Positions 55,243-62,885 are shown, numbered from the stretch's first letter. The stretch: DNA of 64,000 nt from Planctomycetaceae bacterium (GCA_002723275.1 PBNZ01000041.1:105429-169428); one strand, 5' to 3'. A program made the numbers and translations. Notes: a model not told the origin generated them from the sequence alone.

Positions 55243-56241
55243 CTATTGCAGGGGATCTTCACCAAAGCGATTGGTGCCGACCGTACCTCGCAGGAATCCT
55301 AATTCGACGATTTCCCAGATCACACCGATGACGGGAATAAAAGGTAACAGCACCCATAGTCCCCGCTTATCTCGATCGTGCCAGCGTTTGATCCGAATCA
55401 CGATTGCTGGATAGATCAGCAAAAGGGCGACGATCACGGTCAACCACCCCAAACCATTCGCCCCGTTCTCAGCGGTGAGTAGCGGGAAATCATTCGGAAT
55501 GAGAAACCAATCGATGGCAGCGGCCAATATATAAATTGCCTTGAGCACGATGACTCCGTGCAACCAAAAGATCTCACGCGGAGCCCGACCGTTCCACGAG
55601 AAGTAGATGTCGCTATAGGACATTGAAAATACTCGGGCAGGAGCTGATCCATGAAAGACAATGGTCTTCGTACGAGCCAGGAAGGCCGCTCCGATCAAGA
55701 CCACGAGTAAATGGATTGAGATAATTTCAAAGGGCAACAAATAGCCAGACATTCCCGACTGCAGCTGTGGATCGGGTTGTTCTTCTTTATCGACGCGAAT
55801 TCCGATCAAGCTCCAACCGAGGAGGGTCGCGGACTCGCCTTCGGTGACCGTCAGTGCCGATTGATCTTCTCGAGGCACGCGCCAATCTTCGACAGAAACT
55901 ACCGCGACAAAGAGGAGTGCGAACAGGGAAGCCCCCACAATGGACGCCAACACCCAATCGCTACTCTTGGTCTTCATCGACACAAACGCTGCCTGCGCGG
56001 TCAACATGACACCGAAGATCAGCAAGACGAGCGTACCTCCGACGTAGATCATGATCTGCATGGCGCCGACGAATTTGGCACCGGCCAGGAAAAAGAGTCC
56101 TGCCGTCGCTGTCAGCGACACGATCAGATAGAAGGCCATCCGCACAACGTTGCTGGAGAGCAGCACGCCCAAGGCGAAGAAGCAGGACATCCCGCCAAAC
56201 AGCAGGAATAAGAACGAATGCCAGTTGATCGCATTCAACAT
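55243..56241 (-). CDS. nuoJ: NADH-quinone oxidoreductase subunit J fused to a DUF805 domain
   Basis: This 332-residue protein is about twice the normal NuoJ length. Residues 1-193 are NuoJ: five hydrophobic helices with FVGAMQIMIYVGGTLVLLIFGVMLT, the Tyr-Val-Gly pi-bulge helix, and EIISIHLLVVLIGAAFLAR. Residues ~211-332 are a DUF805 membrane domain, with YFSWNGRAPREIFW at its start, IRIKRWHDRDKRG in the middle and GTNRFGEDP at the end. The frame is continuous, so this is a real fusion and not a read-through. The start overlaps the nuoH stop by one base. Confidence 0.88.
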   Translation of the reverse strand: MLNAINWHSFLFLLFGGMSCFFALGVLLSSNVVRMAFYLIVSLTATAGLFFLAGAKFVGAMQIMIYVGGTLVLLIFGVMLTAQAAFVSMKTKSSDWVLASIVGASLFALLFVAVVSVEDWRVPREDQSALTVTEGESATLLGWSLIGIRVDKEEQPDPQLQSGMSGYLLPFEIISIHLLVVLIGAAFLARTKTIVFHGSAPARVFSMSYSDIYFSWNGRAPREIFWLHGVIVLKAIYILAAAIDWFLIPNDFPLLTAENGANGLGWLTVIVALLLIYPAIVIRIKRWHDRDKRGLWVLLPFIPVIGVIWEIVELGFLRGTVGTNRFGEDPLQ

Positions 56242-57584
56242 TACTGACGACCTCCTGACTGACGCTTCGCTTCGATCGCAACCTGACCATCTTCGGCCAC
56301 GTTCGCAACGGGCTGAGTGGTGGACGATTCTACGGCACTTGCTGACTCGGCAGCTTCGCCACTCTCCGCTTCATTCGTTTCCGGCACCGTCGTTTCGACC
56401 TCGGGATCCGCTGGATTATTCACTTCAGGCTCTTCAAAAGCGACCAGGACCCAATTCTCACGGATGGTGATGCGATCGAGATCCGCGGCGGTCGGCAAGG
56501 CCAAGGTCTGCCACACCAAGACACCCACAAAGCATGCCGCAGAAATCGGCACACAGTATTTCCAACACATCGTGATTACCTGGTCGATACGCAGACGAGG
56601 CAAGGTCCAACGTACCCACATCATCACGGTGACGCCGATGACTGTTTTCAGTAGGAAGTTAAGGCAGCCGGCCAGATTGGCAAAATAACCGCCCCAACTG
56701 AAAGCGGTTTCACCTGCTTCATAGGCAAGTCCGGCGAAGATCGGAATCGGACCATTCCAGCCGCCGAAGAAAAGGATTACTGCTAGTGCACTGACGACAA
56801 ACATCGATCCGTACTCTGCCATGAAAAAGATACTCCATCGCAGCCCGGAATATTCGGTATGGAAACCGGCAACCAATTCACTTTCGGCCTCAGCCAAATC
56901 AAACGGAGCTCGGTTCACGCTGGCCATGGCACAGGTGAAATAAACCCAAAAGGCAAAGAAGGTGAAGGGATCGTGAAAAATCAACCAGTTATTCACGGTT
57001 CCCCGTTGCATCTCACCGATGGTTACAAGATTCATCGTGCCGCAGATCATCACGGGAATAATGACACACAGCCCCAGCGGTACTTCATAGCTGACCACTT
57101 GAGCTGCCTCGCGCATCCCGCCGAAGAGCGACCATTTCGAACCGCTGGCATAACCGGCCAAGATAACCCCAAAAACTTCCAATCCGAGAATGGCCAGGAT
57201 GAAGAAGACAGAGGTATTGATCTCACGGCCGACCCAGCCTGCCGCAAAGGGCAAGGCCAGGAACGCAGTAAAGCTCGCTGCAAAACTCAGATAAGGAGCC
57301 ATCCGAAACAAGAGCGAGTCGGCTGCCCCCGGTATAAGGTCTTCTTTGGTGATGAGCTTTAGGCCATCCGCCAAAGTCTGCAACCAACCAAACCTTCCGC
57401 CAACACGAGTCGGTCCCAACCGATCCTGGATACGTCCGGAGACTTTACGCTCCATCCAAATGAAGAGCAGTGCCCCGACGGCGACCACATTGATCAGCAG
57501 GAAAATGTGTATTAGCGCCGTAATGATGAAGCCCAGCCAGTGGCCGGCAGACGCGGAAAACAGGCTATTTAGATTGTCGGCCAC
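56241..57584 (-). CDS. nuoH: NADH-quinone oxidoreductase subunit H
   Basis: NuoH forms the quinone-binding chamber with NuoB and NuoD. The 447-residue protein has the family motifs LLFIWMERKVSGRIQDRLGPTRVG near the N-terminus, the NRAPFDLAEAESELVAGFHTEYSG segment (normally ELVSGYNVEY), and TLPRLRIDQVITMCWKYC. A Glu/Ala/Ser-rich C-terminal tail of ~65 residues, ending in a Gln/Gly/Arg-rich stretch, is not found in most NuoH. The start is GTG 57584 and has no visible Shine-Dalgarno sequence; a palindrome and hairpin lie directly before it. nuoEFG, which usually precede nuoH, are absent. Confidence 0.94.
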   Translation of the reverse strand: MADNLNSLFSASAGHWLGFIITALIHIFLLINVVAVGALLFIWMERKVSGRIQDRLGPTRVGGRFGWLQTLADGLKLITKEDLIPGAADSLLFRMAPYLSFAASFTAFLALPFAAGWVGREINTSVFFILAILGLEVFGVILAGYASGSKWSLFGGMREAAQVVSYEVPLGLCVIIPVMICGTMNLVTIGEMQRGTVNNWLIFHDPFTFFAFWVYFTCAMASVNRAPFDLAEAESELVAGFHTEYSGLRWSIFFMAEYGSMFVVSALAVILFFGGWNGPIPIFAGLAYEAGETAFSWGGYFANLAGCLNFLLKTVIGVTVMMWVRWTLPRLRIDQVITMCWKYCVPISAACFVGVLVWQTLALPTAADLDRITIRENWVLVAFEEPEVNNPADPEVETTVPETNEAESGEAAESASAVESSTTQPVANVAEDGQVAIEAKRQSGGRQ

Positions 57585-57585
57585 C

Positions 57586-57616
57586 GTGATTAATCACATC
57601 GGCTTCCAGCCGATGT
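57586..57616. promoter_or_regulatory. palindrome plus 9-bp hairpin before nuoH
   Basis: GTGATTAATCAC at 57586-57597 is a perfect 12-bp palindrome. Overlapping it, ACATCGGCT (57596-57604) pairs with AGCCGATGT (57608-57616) around a 3-nt loop, giving a 9-bp stem. They lie 1-32 bp before the nuoH GTG, where no ribosome binding site is visible, in the 132-bp nuoD-nuoH gap. They could be an operator, a processing site or a translation-control structure. Confidence 0.45.
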
Positions 57617-57716
57617 CGCTTTACAAGTTAAAGGTGCGCTAAATGTGTAGAGCTCGAGAGATAATGCACAATGTGTCATAGACAAACAAGCCCCGCAAAT
57701 CGAGAAAATGGTTTCC

Positions 57717-58919
57717 CTATCGGTCAATTTCTCCCATGACAACATCGAGGGAGCCCACGACGGCCGGAACGTCCGCAATCGGAATGCCTCGGCAGAGCTC
57801 GTGAGTGACCGAAAGATTACTGAAAGAACTGCTGCGGGCTCGAACTCGCCATGGAATCGGCGATCCATCGCTCACCAGGTAGAAGCCCATCTGCCCTTTC
57901 GGGGCCTCGGTTTCGAGGTAAACCTCACCCTTCGGCAGTTTTTGCGTGAGTTTAATCGGGATGCCCCAATCGCCTTCCGCCGATCGGTAGCGGTCCATTG
58001 CCTGACGAACCAAATCGATGGCCTGCATTACCTCAAGCATTCTCACATAAAAGCGATGCCAGCAATCGCCTAACACGGCGTCGACCGGCACCGAAGGATA
58101 ATCATGATCGCGAGGGTAGTTTCCATCCTTCTGAACAATGACTTCAAAGGCGTAACCGTCGTACATCTCCGTGTAGCGTTCCTCACCGTCACGGCGGAGA
58201 TCATAATCAACGCCACTGCCTCGTAGCACGGGACCGGTGCAGCCGTAATCCAGCGCCATTTCCGGGGTAAGCAGACCAATTCCACAGGTTCGCTTAATGA
58301 AGATCGCGTTGGTCGTGAGCAACGTGTGATATTCTGAAATCACCGGTTCCAACTGCTGCAGGAACTGCTCACAATTCTCGAGCCAGCCGTCAGGAAGGTC
58401 AGCAGTACAACCACCGGGCGTGATATAGCTGTAGGTGAGTCGAGCTCCGCAAACATCCTCGAACAAGTCAAGAATCTTCTCACGTTCACGGAAGGCATAG
58501 AGAAACGGGCTAAAAGTCCCGAGGTCGAGGCCGTAGGTTCCCATTCCGACGAGATGACTTGCGATACGTCCAAGTTCGGAAATGATGACGCGTAGATGCT
58601 TAGCTTTTTCAGAAAGCTGATGGTCCAGCAGTTTTTCCACACACATCGCCCAGCCAAGATTCATGTTCATGGCAGCGAGATAATCCATGCGATCTGTGTA
58701 GGGGATCCACTGTCGTGGCGTGACGTTTTCCCCGATCTTCTCCGCACAACGGTGCAAGTAGCCGATATGCGGCGTGACTTCCGAGACTATTTCTCCGTCA
58801 GTCCGCAACACGAGCCGTAACACACCATGCGTACTCGGGTGCTGGGGGCCCATATTGACCAACATTTCGTCGGTACGAACATCAAACTCGACAATCTTAT
58901 CGTCGACTTGCGTGGCCAT
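57717..58919 (-). CDS. nuoD: NADH-quinone oxidoreductase subunit D
   Basis: NuoD is the 49-kDa-type peripheral subunit that lines the quinone site. The 400-residue protein has NMGPQHPSTHGVLRL with the quinone-site His, the HIGYLHRCAEKIGE block, ELGRIASHLVGMGTYGLDLG, and the C-terminal SFSNLSVTHELCRGIPIADVPAVVGSLDVVMGEIDR. Length is normal. It lies 76 bp behind nuoC and 132 bp before nuoH. Confidence 0.96.
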   Translation of the reverse strand: MATQVDDKIVEFDVRTDEMLVNMGPQHPSTHGVLRLVLRTDGEIVSEVTPHIGYLHRCAEKIGENVTPRQWIPYTDRMDYLAAMNMNLGWAMCVEKLLDHQLSEKAKHLRVIISELGRIASHLVGMGTYGLDLGTFSPFLYAFREREKILDLFEDVCGARLTYSYITPGGCTADLPDGWLENCEQFLQQLEPVISEYHTLLTTNAIFIKRTCGIGLLTPEMALDYGCTGPVLRGSGVDYDLRRDGEERYTEMYDGYAFEVIVQKDGNYPRDHDYPSVPVDAVLGDCWHRFYVRMLEVMQAIDLVRQAMDRYRSAEGDWGIPIKLTQKLPKGEVYLETEAPKGQMGFYLVSDGSPIPWRVRARSSSFSNLSVTHELCRGIPIADVPAVVGSLDVVMGEIDR

Positions 58920-58995
58920 TGGGTGAAATCACCTATCGGGTTGTATGTAGGACTCGAGAAACGTGAAATGAAACAAACATGGTGCGGGAGGAGAA

Positions 58996-59517
58996 CTAAC
59001 GACCTCGGATACCGTGATAATCCAACGGCATTTCGTAATCCTTCCTTAACGGATAGCCAACCCAGTCCTCGGGACACAGGATACGCCGCAGATTCGGATG
59101 CCCGACGAAGTGCACACCACTCAGGTCATAAACTTCGCGTTCGTGCCAGTCGGCGGTCGACCAAATCCCGGAAACCGTTGATACTTCAGGCAGCTCGCCT
59201 TCCTGATCGTTTTTCCAACGAGGCAACATCAACTTGAGCACCAGGGTATGTTTTCGCGTGGTACTCGAGAGATGGTAGACCACCTCGAGATGCGGCTCCC
59301 AATCCACCTTCTTGGCCTTCTTGGGATCGGGTTCACAGTAGTCCACGGCGGTGATGCAATTGAGCATATCGAAAGCGAGCGACGGTTCGTCCTTGAGGTA
59401 AGTCGCAACTTCACAAAGGCCCTCAACTGACACTTCGATCCACGGATCGATCACATCGAGCTTTTCGGCGAGGATCTTATCCCCAAATTTCTTTTTCAAG
59501 TCGGCAACCAGCGACAT
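58996..59517 (-). CDS. nuoC: NADH-quinone oxidoreductase subunit C
   Basis: This 173-residue protein is the 30-kDa-type subunit, with FDMLNCITAVDY near the N-terminus, the VYHLSSTTRKHTLVLK strand region, and the diagnostic TADWHEREVYDLSGVHFVGHPNLRRILCPEDWVGYPLRKDY. It binds NuoD and NuoB. It begins 39 bp after the nuoA stop, where nuoB would be expected, so nuoB is absent at this position. Confidence 0.95.
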   Translation of the reverse strand: MSLVADLKKKFGDKILAEKLDVIDPWIEVSVEGLCEVATYLKDEPSLAFDMLNCITAVDYCEPDPKKAKKVDWEPHLEVVYHLSSTTRKHTLVLKLMLPRWKNDQEGELPEVSTVSGIWSTADWHEREVYDLSGVHFVGHPNLRRILCPEDWVGYPLRKDYEMPLDYHGIRGR

Positions 59518-59556
59518 GTCGGTTTTCCTATGCGGGCGAGGAGATGCATTCGCGAA

Positions 59557-60330
59557 CTACGCGGAGAGCACGGACTCTTGAGGGTTTGAAGATCTTGGAG
59601 CCTCTCGTTCCAGCGAGGCTGGCGGCGAATTAGAAACGGAACGAACCCAATCGAGAGCTCCGGTCCTCCACTCGTAGGCAAATCCCACTAACAGAACAAC
59701 AAAGAAGAAACTAATCGCCAGTGCCGCAACAAACAGTATCTGAGCAAAGCCGGCAAAATTCTGCTTCATATCTCCATACATCAAGAGCTGATTCGCCGTT
59801 CCCACCGACGTCGTTGCGATTGGGGGAATCTGCGGATCACGCACCCCCATCTCCCGGTACATGGCTAGTGCCTCCGCAGTCCATTCGGGTTGCGAAGAAC
59901 CTTCGGAAAGCGTCACCAGCTCACCGCTGACCGGCGGCAGAGCGGCAGGCCTAGTCGAATCGGACGCCGCGTCGTCGTCACCCGAGGCCGCCTCAAAGCT
60001 ACCAAACTGGCTGCGTACACCAGGATCCAGAACACCTGCAACGTGAGTCACCTTACCGTACACCGTCGCCCAAGGAAAAAGGAAAGCAACTTCAACATCA
60101 AAGATGATGAACACGAGCGCGACAACATAGAAGCGGAGGTCAAACTGAACGAAGCTCGAACCGATCGCCGGTTCGCCACATTCATAGATCTCCAATTTTT
60201 CTGCGTTCGGATTAGAGGGCCGCAGAAAACGGCCAAGCAGCAGATTGACGAAGACAAAAACGAAGCCGACTCCGCCGAACAGCGCCAAATAGGCAACGAT
60301 ACCGACGGACGAATCAATCGCGGTTTCCAT
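59557..60330 (-). CDS. nuoA: NADH-quinone oxidoreductase subunit A with ~100-residue insertion
   Basis: This 257-residue protein is about twice normal NuoA (~120-150). The family blocks are present: [44 protein letters not shown], covering the loop with the conserved Cys and helix 2. The third helix comes only at ~195-218 ([24 protein letters not shown]). Between them, residues ~93-190 form an acidic, Ser/Pro-rich insertion, and a ~35-residue polar tail ends the protein. A hairpin precedes the gene at 60361-60382. Confidence 0.92.
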   Translation of the reverse strand: METAIDSSVGIVAYLALFGGVGFVFVFVNLLLGRFLRPSNPNAEKLEIYECGEPAIGSSFVQFDLRFYVVALVFIIFDVEVAFLFPWATVYGKVTHVAGVLDPGVRSQFGSFEAASGDDDAASDSTRPAALPPVSGELVTLSEGSSQPEWTAEALAMYREMGVRDPQIPPIATTSVGTANQLLMYGDMKQNFAGFAQILFVAALAISFFFVVLLVGFAYEWRTGALDWVRSVSNSPPASLEREAPRSSNPQESVLSA

Positions 60331-60360
60331 CTCTTTACCACATAAGTCGAGGGGAATTAG

Positions 60361-60382
60361 CCGGACGGATCTGACCGTCCGG
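60361..60382. promoter_or_regulatory. 8-bp perfect hairpin in the DUF2203-nuoA gap
   Basis: CCGGACGG (60361-60368) pairs with CCGTCCGG (60375-60382) around ATCTGA. It lies 30 bp before the nuoA ATG (minus strand) in a 163-bp gap. No T-run follows on the minus strand, so it is not a classical terminator. It may set stability or processing of the nuo transcript. Confidence 0.4.
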
Positions 60383-60493
60383 GCCCGTTAACAGGCTGCA
60401 AGTATCGCTGGCAAGTAAAAATCCGCTGGCAATGCACTCTTTTGCAAGGGTTGTCGGCAACAACTGAATCTCTCAGTTAATCCGATCGCTGCT

Positions 60494-60937
60494 TTAAAAC
60501 TCCCCGCCGCTGGTTGTTTCAGCCGTCAGCGGCTGTCGCTCCTCATAACCAGCGTCGACTTCATGCCAATGAAGTACTTCCGGTTCACCCAATTTCCAGC
60601 AGAGATAGGCCTGCCGTCCTTCGATGATTGCCGGAAAGTCGATGAACCCTTCGGGCCCCTTAGATTCAACTCCAAGTTCGCGAAGCTCGTCGACGTACTC
60701 ATGTAACTTTTTCGTATCACGCTCCAGGTCTTTTTCGACCTCTGCTAATTCATCACCGTAAACGTCGCCGGCCGAAAGATCTCGGCCCTCTGTCAAGAAA
60801 TCAAGCCGCTGGCGGCGTTCCATGACTTCCGATGAGAGTGCGACCAAGTCTGACGCGATCGCTCGAATGAGCGGAAGCATTTGGTTGGCTTCTTCCACAG
60901 TAAAAAGCTTCGTAGGTTTTTGAATCGTGCTATTCAT
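60494..60937 (-). CDS. DUF2203 family protein
   Basis: This 147-residue soluble protein begins KLFTVEEANQMLPLIRAI, the signature of DUF2203, then has a long helical region, and ends in KGPEGFIDFPAIIEGRQAYLCWKLGEPEVLHWHEVDAGYEERQPL, the conserved C-terminal half. Its function is unknown. It is placed between nuoI and nuoA, 42 bp behind nuoI, so it is co-transcribed with complex I genes. A role in complex I assembly is possible but rests only on position. Confidence 0.85.
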   Translation of the reverse strand: MNSTIQKPTKLFTVEEANQMLPLIRAIASDLVALSSEVMERRQRLDFLTEGRDLSAGDVYGDELAEVEKDLERDTKKLHEYVDELRELGVESKGPEGFIDFPAIIEGRQAYLCWKLGEPEVLHWHEVDAGYEERQPLTAETTSGGEF

Positions 60938-60979
60938 AACCTTAACCTCGCAACCGCTTCATTCAAAGCTGCATTCCAA

Positions 60980-61507
60980 TTACTGATTCGGCCCACCATG
61001 AACGGGCTCAGCGATCACCTTCGACTGGGCAACCGCGGTTGGATTGAGTGACGAACGTCCCCAAGCCACATCCACTGGCAAGCGGGAGAAATCGACAATG
61101 CATCCATCGCGACTGTAACAACTCAAATCATGCGTGGCCCCCATGAAGATGCAGTCCACCGGACAAGGCTCAACACAGAGAGCACAAAACATGCATTTCG
61201 AATAATCAATCGCGTAACCGGTGACCTGAAAGCCCCGCCCGCCGTCTACGCGTTCTTTGCCGATATAAATGCAATCAACTGGACAAGCCTTGGCACATTG
61301 ATCGCAAGCGATACAGGTCGTCAGGTCAAAACGGTGAAAGCCCCGATAGCGAGCCGCAACCGGTACCGGCATCTCGGGATATTCGAAATTCTCAGTGAAG
61401 GTGCCGCGATCCGATCGATAGGTGACAAGCCAGTAACGCAATGTCACAAACAGACCTTTTGCCACCGTGATAATCGCTTGGACAACATTCCGCAGCCAAC
61501 TAAGCAT
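60980..61507 (-). CDS. nuoI: NADH-quinone oxidoreductase subunit I
   Basis: This 175-residue ferredoxin-like subunit carries two [4Fe-4S] sites: [19 protein letters not shown] and [19 protein letters not shown], both complete CxxCxxCxxxCP motifs. The N-terminal amphipathic helix anchors it to the membrane arm. Here it heads the operon instead of lying between nuoH and nuoJ. GGGAG lies 8 nt before the ATG. The first ~70 residues are longer than in E. coli. The C-terminal ~50 residues lack further Cys and include a short polar extension. Confidence 0.94.
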   Translation of the reverse strand: MLSWLRNVVQAIITVAKGLFVTLRYWLVTYRSDRGTFTENFEYPEMPVPVAARYRGFHRFDLTTCIACDQCAKACPVDCIYIGKERVDGGRGFQVTGYAIDYSKCMFCALCVEPCPVDCIFMGATHDLSCYSRDGCIVDFSRLPVDVAWGRSSLNPTAVAQSKVIAEPVHGGPNQ

Positions 61508-61526
61508 CTTCGTGTCTCCCGCTTAC

Positions 61527-61547
61527 GAGCCCCTCCAGGACGGGCTC
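61527..61547. promoter_or_regulatory. leader hairpin before nuoI
   Basis: GAGCCC (61527-61532) pairs with GGGCTC (61542-61547) around a 9-nt loop. It lies ~20 bp before the nuoI ATG, between the putative promoter and the ribosome binding site, so it would be in the 5' leader of the nuo mRNA. Function is unknown. Confidence 0.35.
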
Positions 61548-61602
61548 TGACCATAGGAGTTCAGACCTACGCGAGCCGGGCGACGCCACGTAGGCTTATT
61601 GA

Positions 61603-61630
61603 ATTATAAGCAGGTGGATTTTCTCCGCAA
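61603..61630 (-). promoter_or_regulatory. putative sigma70-type promoter of the nuo operon
   Basis: On the minus strand TTGCGG (61625-61630) is followed after 16 nt by TATAAT (61603-61608), a perfect -10 box. Transcription would start near 61596, giving a leader of ~90 nt before nuoI. Only the sequence match supports it. Confidence 0.4.
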
Positions 61631-61730
61631 CCGATGGTTGCTCGCTCCTCGAAGCAAGACGGGAGCAATCTCGTAAATCGACGAAACTGCCGTCGTGAAC
61701 CACTGCCGCGCTCATTCGCGGCTCTCCCAG

Positions 61731-61760
61731 GTCTTCCCGGATATTGTCTTCCCGGATATT
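61731..61760. repeat. 15-bp perfect tandem duplication
   Basis: GTCTTCCCGGATATT occurs twice in a row (61731-61745 and 61746-61760). If the minus frame 61596-61805 were translated it would give NIREDNIRED, but no protein family supports that frame. The 15-bp length keeps a reading frame, as expected from replication slippage. Confidence 0.7.
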
Positions 61761-62258
61761 CAACTCCTGAATCATCGCCACAATGCGCCTGCTGAAGCGA
61801 GACAATGCCGCCAGTCAATTACGTCAATCTGATCACAGGTGGCCACGGAGCCAGTCCAACCGAGCGGGTTTGAGGACTCGCTACTGCTCCTGGGATCCCG
61901 ATTTACACGCCAAACAAGCAACCAGAGCGAAGGGAAAGCGGTTGAGCGATCCCACAGAGGAGCGTTCTCGGCGGCTCCCTGAAGCCCCCCTCGCCCGATC
62001 ATTCCGCATAAGTGTCTCGCAAATTCGCTGGAATGTTGTTCAGGCCACCGTCCATCCGACGGCAACCGGCCCGTGAGCCCGCCCGCGCAACACAACAATC
62101 CACAAACTTCTACAGTGAAACAACTTAGAGACGGTGATAAACCTTAACGATCATAACTACCCCCCAAAAGAAGAAGAACGGGTAACAAATATGGGTACGA
62201 ATTGCGTGCCAACTGTTCATTTTATCGTTCCGAGCCACGATTTAACGATGCCGTTTTC

Positions 62259-62286
62259 TTGACTCATCTATCAGGGCACGTAGAGT
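62259..62286 (+). promoter_or_regulatory. putative promoter of csrA
   Basis: TTGACT (62259-62264), a 16-nt spacer and TAGAGT (62281-62286) form a moderate sigma70-type match. Transcription would begin near 62293, giving a leader of ~120 nt before csrA that holds the palindrome and the GGA hairpin. Confidence 0.35.
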
Positions 62287-62344
62287 GAATTGTAGGCTGA
62301 CTCGAAAAATCGACGTTGATGCGTACCCCCAGAAAACACGGATC

Positions 62345-62390
62345 AGTCTGACTCAGACTTAGTTTGACGTCGCCAAATACGGGATGGCGA
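62345..62390 (+). promoter_or_regulatory. csrA leader with palindrome and GGA-loop hairpin (CsrA autoregulation candidate)
   Basis: AGTCTGA-C-TCAGACT at 62345-62359 is a perfect 15-bp palindrome. Next, TCGCCA (62370-62375) and TGGCGA (62385-62390) form a 6-bp stem with the loop AATACGGGA, placing GGA at 62382-62384, the arrangement CsrA prefers. Two further GGA triplets (62405-62407, 62410-62412) overlap the ribosome binding site of csrA. Together this suggests that CsrA represses its own translation, as known in other bacteria. Confidence 0.5.
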
Positions 62391-62415
62391 ACATTCACAG
62401 CGAAGGAATGGAAGT

Positions 62416-62625
62416 ATGTTGGTGCTATCGCGAAAGAAGAATGAGAGCATCGTCATCAACAACGACATCACCGTTGTTGTGGTTGAAATCCGAGGCGATA
62501 AAGTTCGACTCGGGGTGGAAGCCCCCAAGGAAGTGCCCGTTCATCGTCGGGAAGTCTATGAGGCGATCAAGCGGAGCGAGCAGTCCAAAGAAGAGGCGGC
62601 ACCAGAGCCTGATGCTGCCGAATAA
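62416..62625 (+). CDS. csrA: carbon storage regulator CsrA
   Basis: CsrA is a small dimeric RNA-binding translational regulator that binds GGA motifs. The 69-residue product begins MLVLSRKKNESIVINNDI, with the RNA-contact residues of strand 1, and has VRLGVEAPKEVPVHRREVYEAI with the conserved Arg of strand 5. An acidic Glu/Ala/Pro tail of ~12 residues follows. GAAGGAATGG lies directly before the ATG and contains two GGA motifs. It is monocistronic, between a gene-poor stretch and tRNA-Glu. No flagellar or fliW gene is nearby. Confidence 0.95.
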   Translation: MLVLSRKKNESIVINNDITVVVVEIRGDKVRLGVEAPKEVPVHRREVYEAIKRSEQSKEEAAPEPDAAE

Positions 62626-62628
62626 GAG

Positions 62629-62650
62629 AGGGACTGCCCCTGCTTTTTTT
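62629..62650 (+). terminator. weak terminator after csrA
   Basis: A short AGGG/CCCT stem (62629-62640 region) is followed after GC by seven T (62644-62650), starting 4 nt after the csrA stop. The stem is only 4 bp, so strength is doubtful. Confidence 0.3.
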
Positions 62651-62765
62651 CTTCTCATCTGGAATGGGCTACCATTTCTCTCGTAAAACGCTTGCGGCTT
62701 CTGTTACAGCGCGCATGAATTCGCGGTTTTAACACTGAAAGGGTAAACAAGAGATTGTTCTCACC

Positions 62766-62795
62766 TTGACGAGAAAGGCTCCTCGCCGTTACATT
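62766..62795 (+). promoter_or_regulatory. putative promoter of tRNA-Glu
   Basis: TTGACG (62766-62771), an 18-nt spacer and TACATT (62790-62795) precede the tRNA gene. The predicted start would be a few bases before the mature 5' end at 62813. Confidence 0.4.
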
Positions 62796-62812
62796 CGCCC
62801 TTTCTGAAAGAC

Positions 62813-62885
62813 GGCCCCTTCGTCTAGCGGTCTAGGACTCCGGCCTTTCACGCCGGCAACACGGGTTCGAGTCCCGTAGGGGTCA
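62813..62885 (+). tRNA. tRNA-Glu (anticodon UUC)
   Basis: A full cloverleaf can be drawn. The acceptor stem GGCCCCT pairs with AGGGGTC (one G-U). The anticodon stem CCGGC/GCCGG encloses the loop CTTTCAC, with anticodon TTC at 62847-62849. The T-arm ACGGG/CCCGT carries the TTCGAGT loop. The discriminator is A at 62885 and CCA is not encoded. It reads GAA/GAG codons. Confidence 0.95.

Larger units (their letters stand above)
61508..62415. other. 908-bp gene-poor stretch between nuoI and csrA
   Basis: Besides the promoters and csrA leader listed separately, the part at ~61596-62098 holds several overlapping short open frames on both strands, none convincing. The minus frame at 61772-62098 (108 codons, with NAPLWDRSTAFPSLWLLVW) recalls, from memory, the many near-identical short hypothetical ORFs seen in Rhodopirellula genomes, so this part may be an interspersed repeat. 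A CCTACG/CGTAGG inverted repeat lies near 61567-61595. Nothing recognisable as a known small RNA (tmRNA, 6S, SRP, RNase P) was seen. Confidence 0.35.

Noticed and set aside
55243..56241. NuoJ and DUF805 as two genes joined by a missed stop
   Set aside because: The frame is open across residues 190-215 without any in-frame ATG, GTG or ribosome binding site pattern suited to a second start, and the downstream nuoK follows directly.
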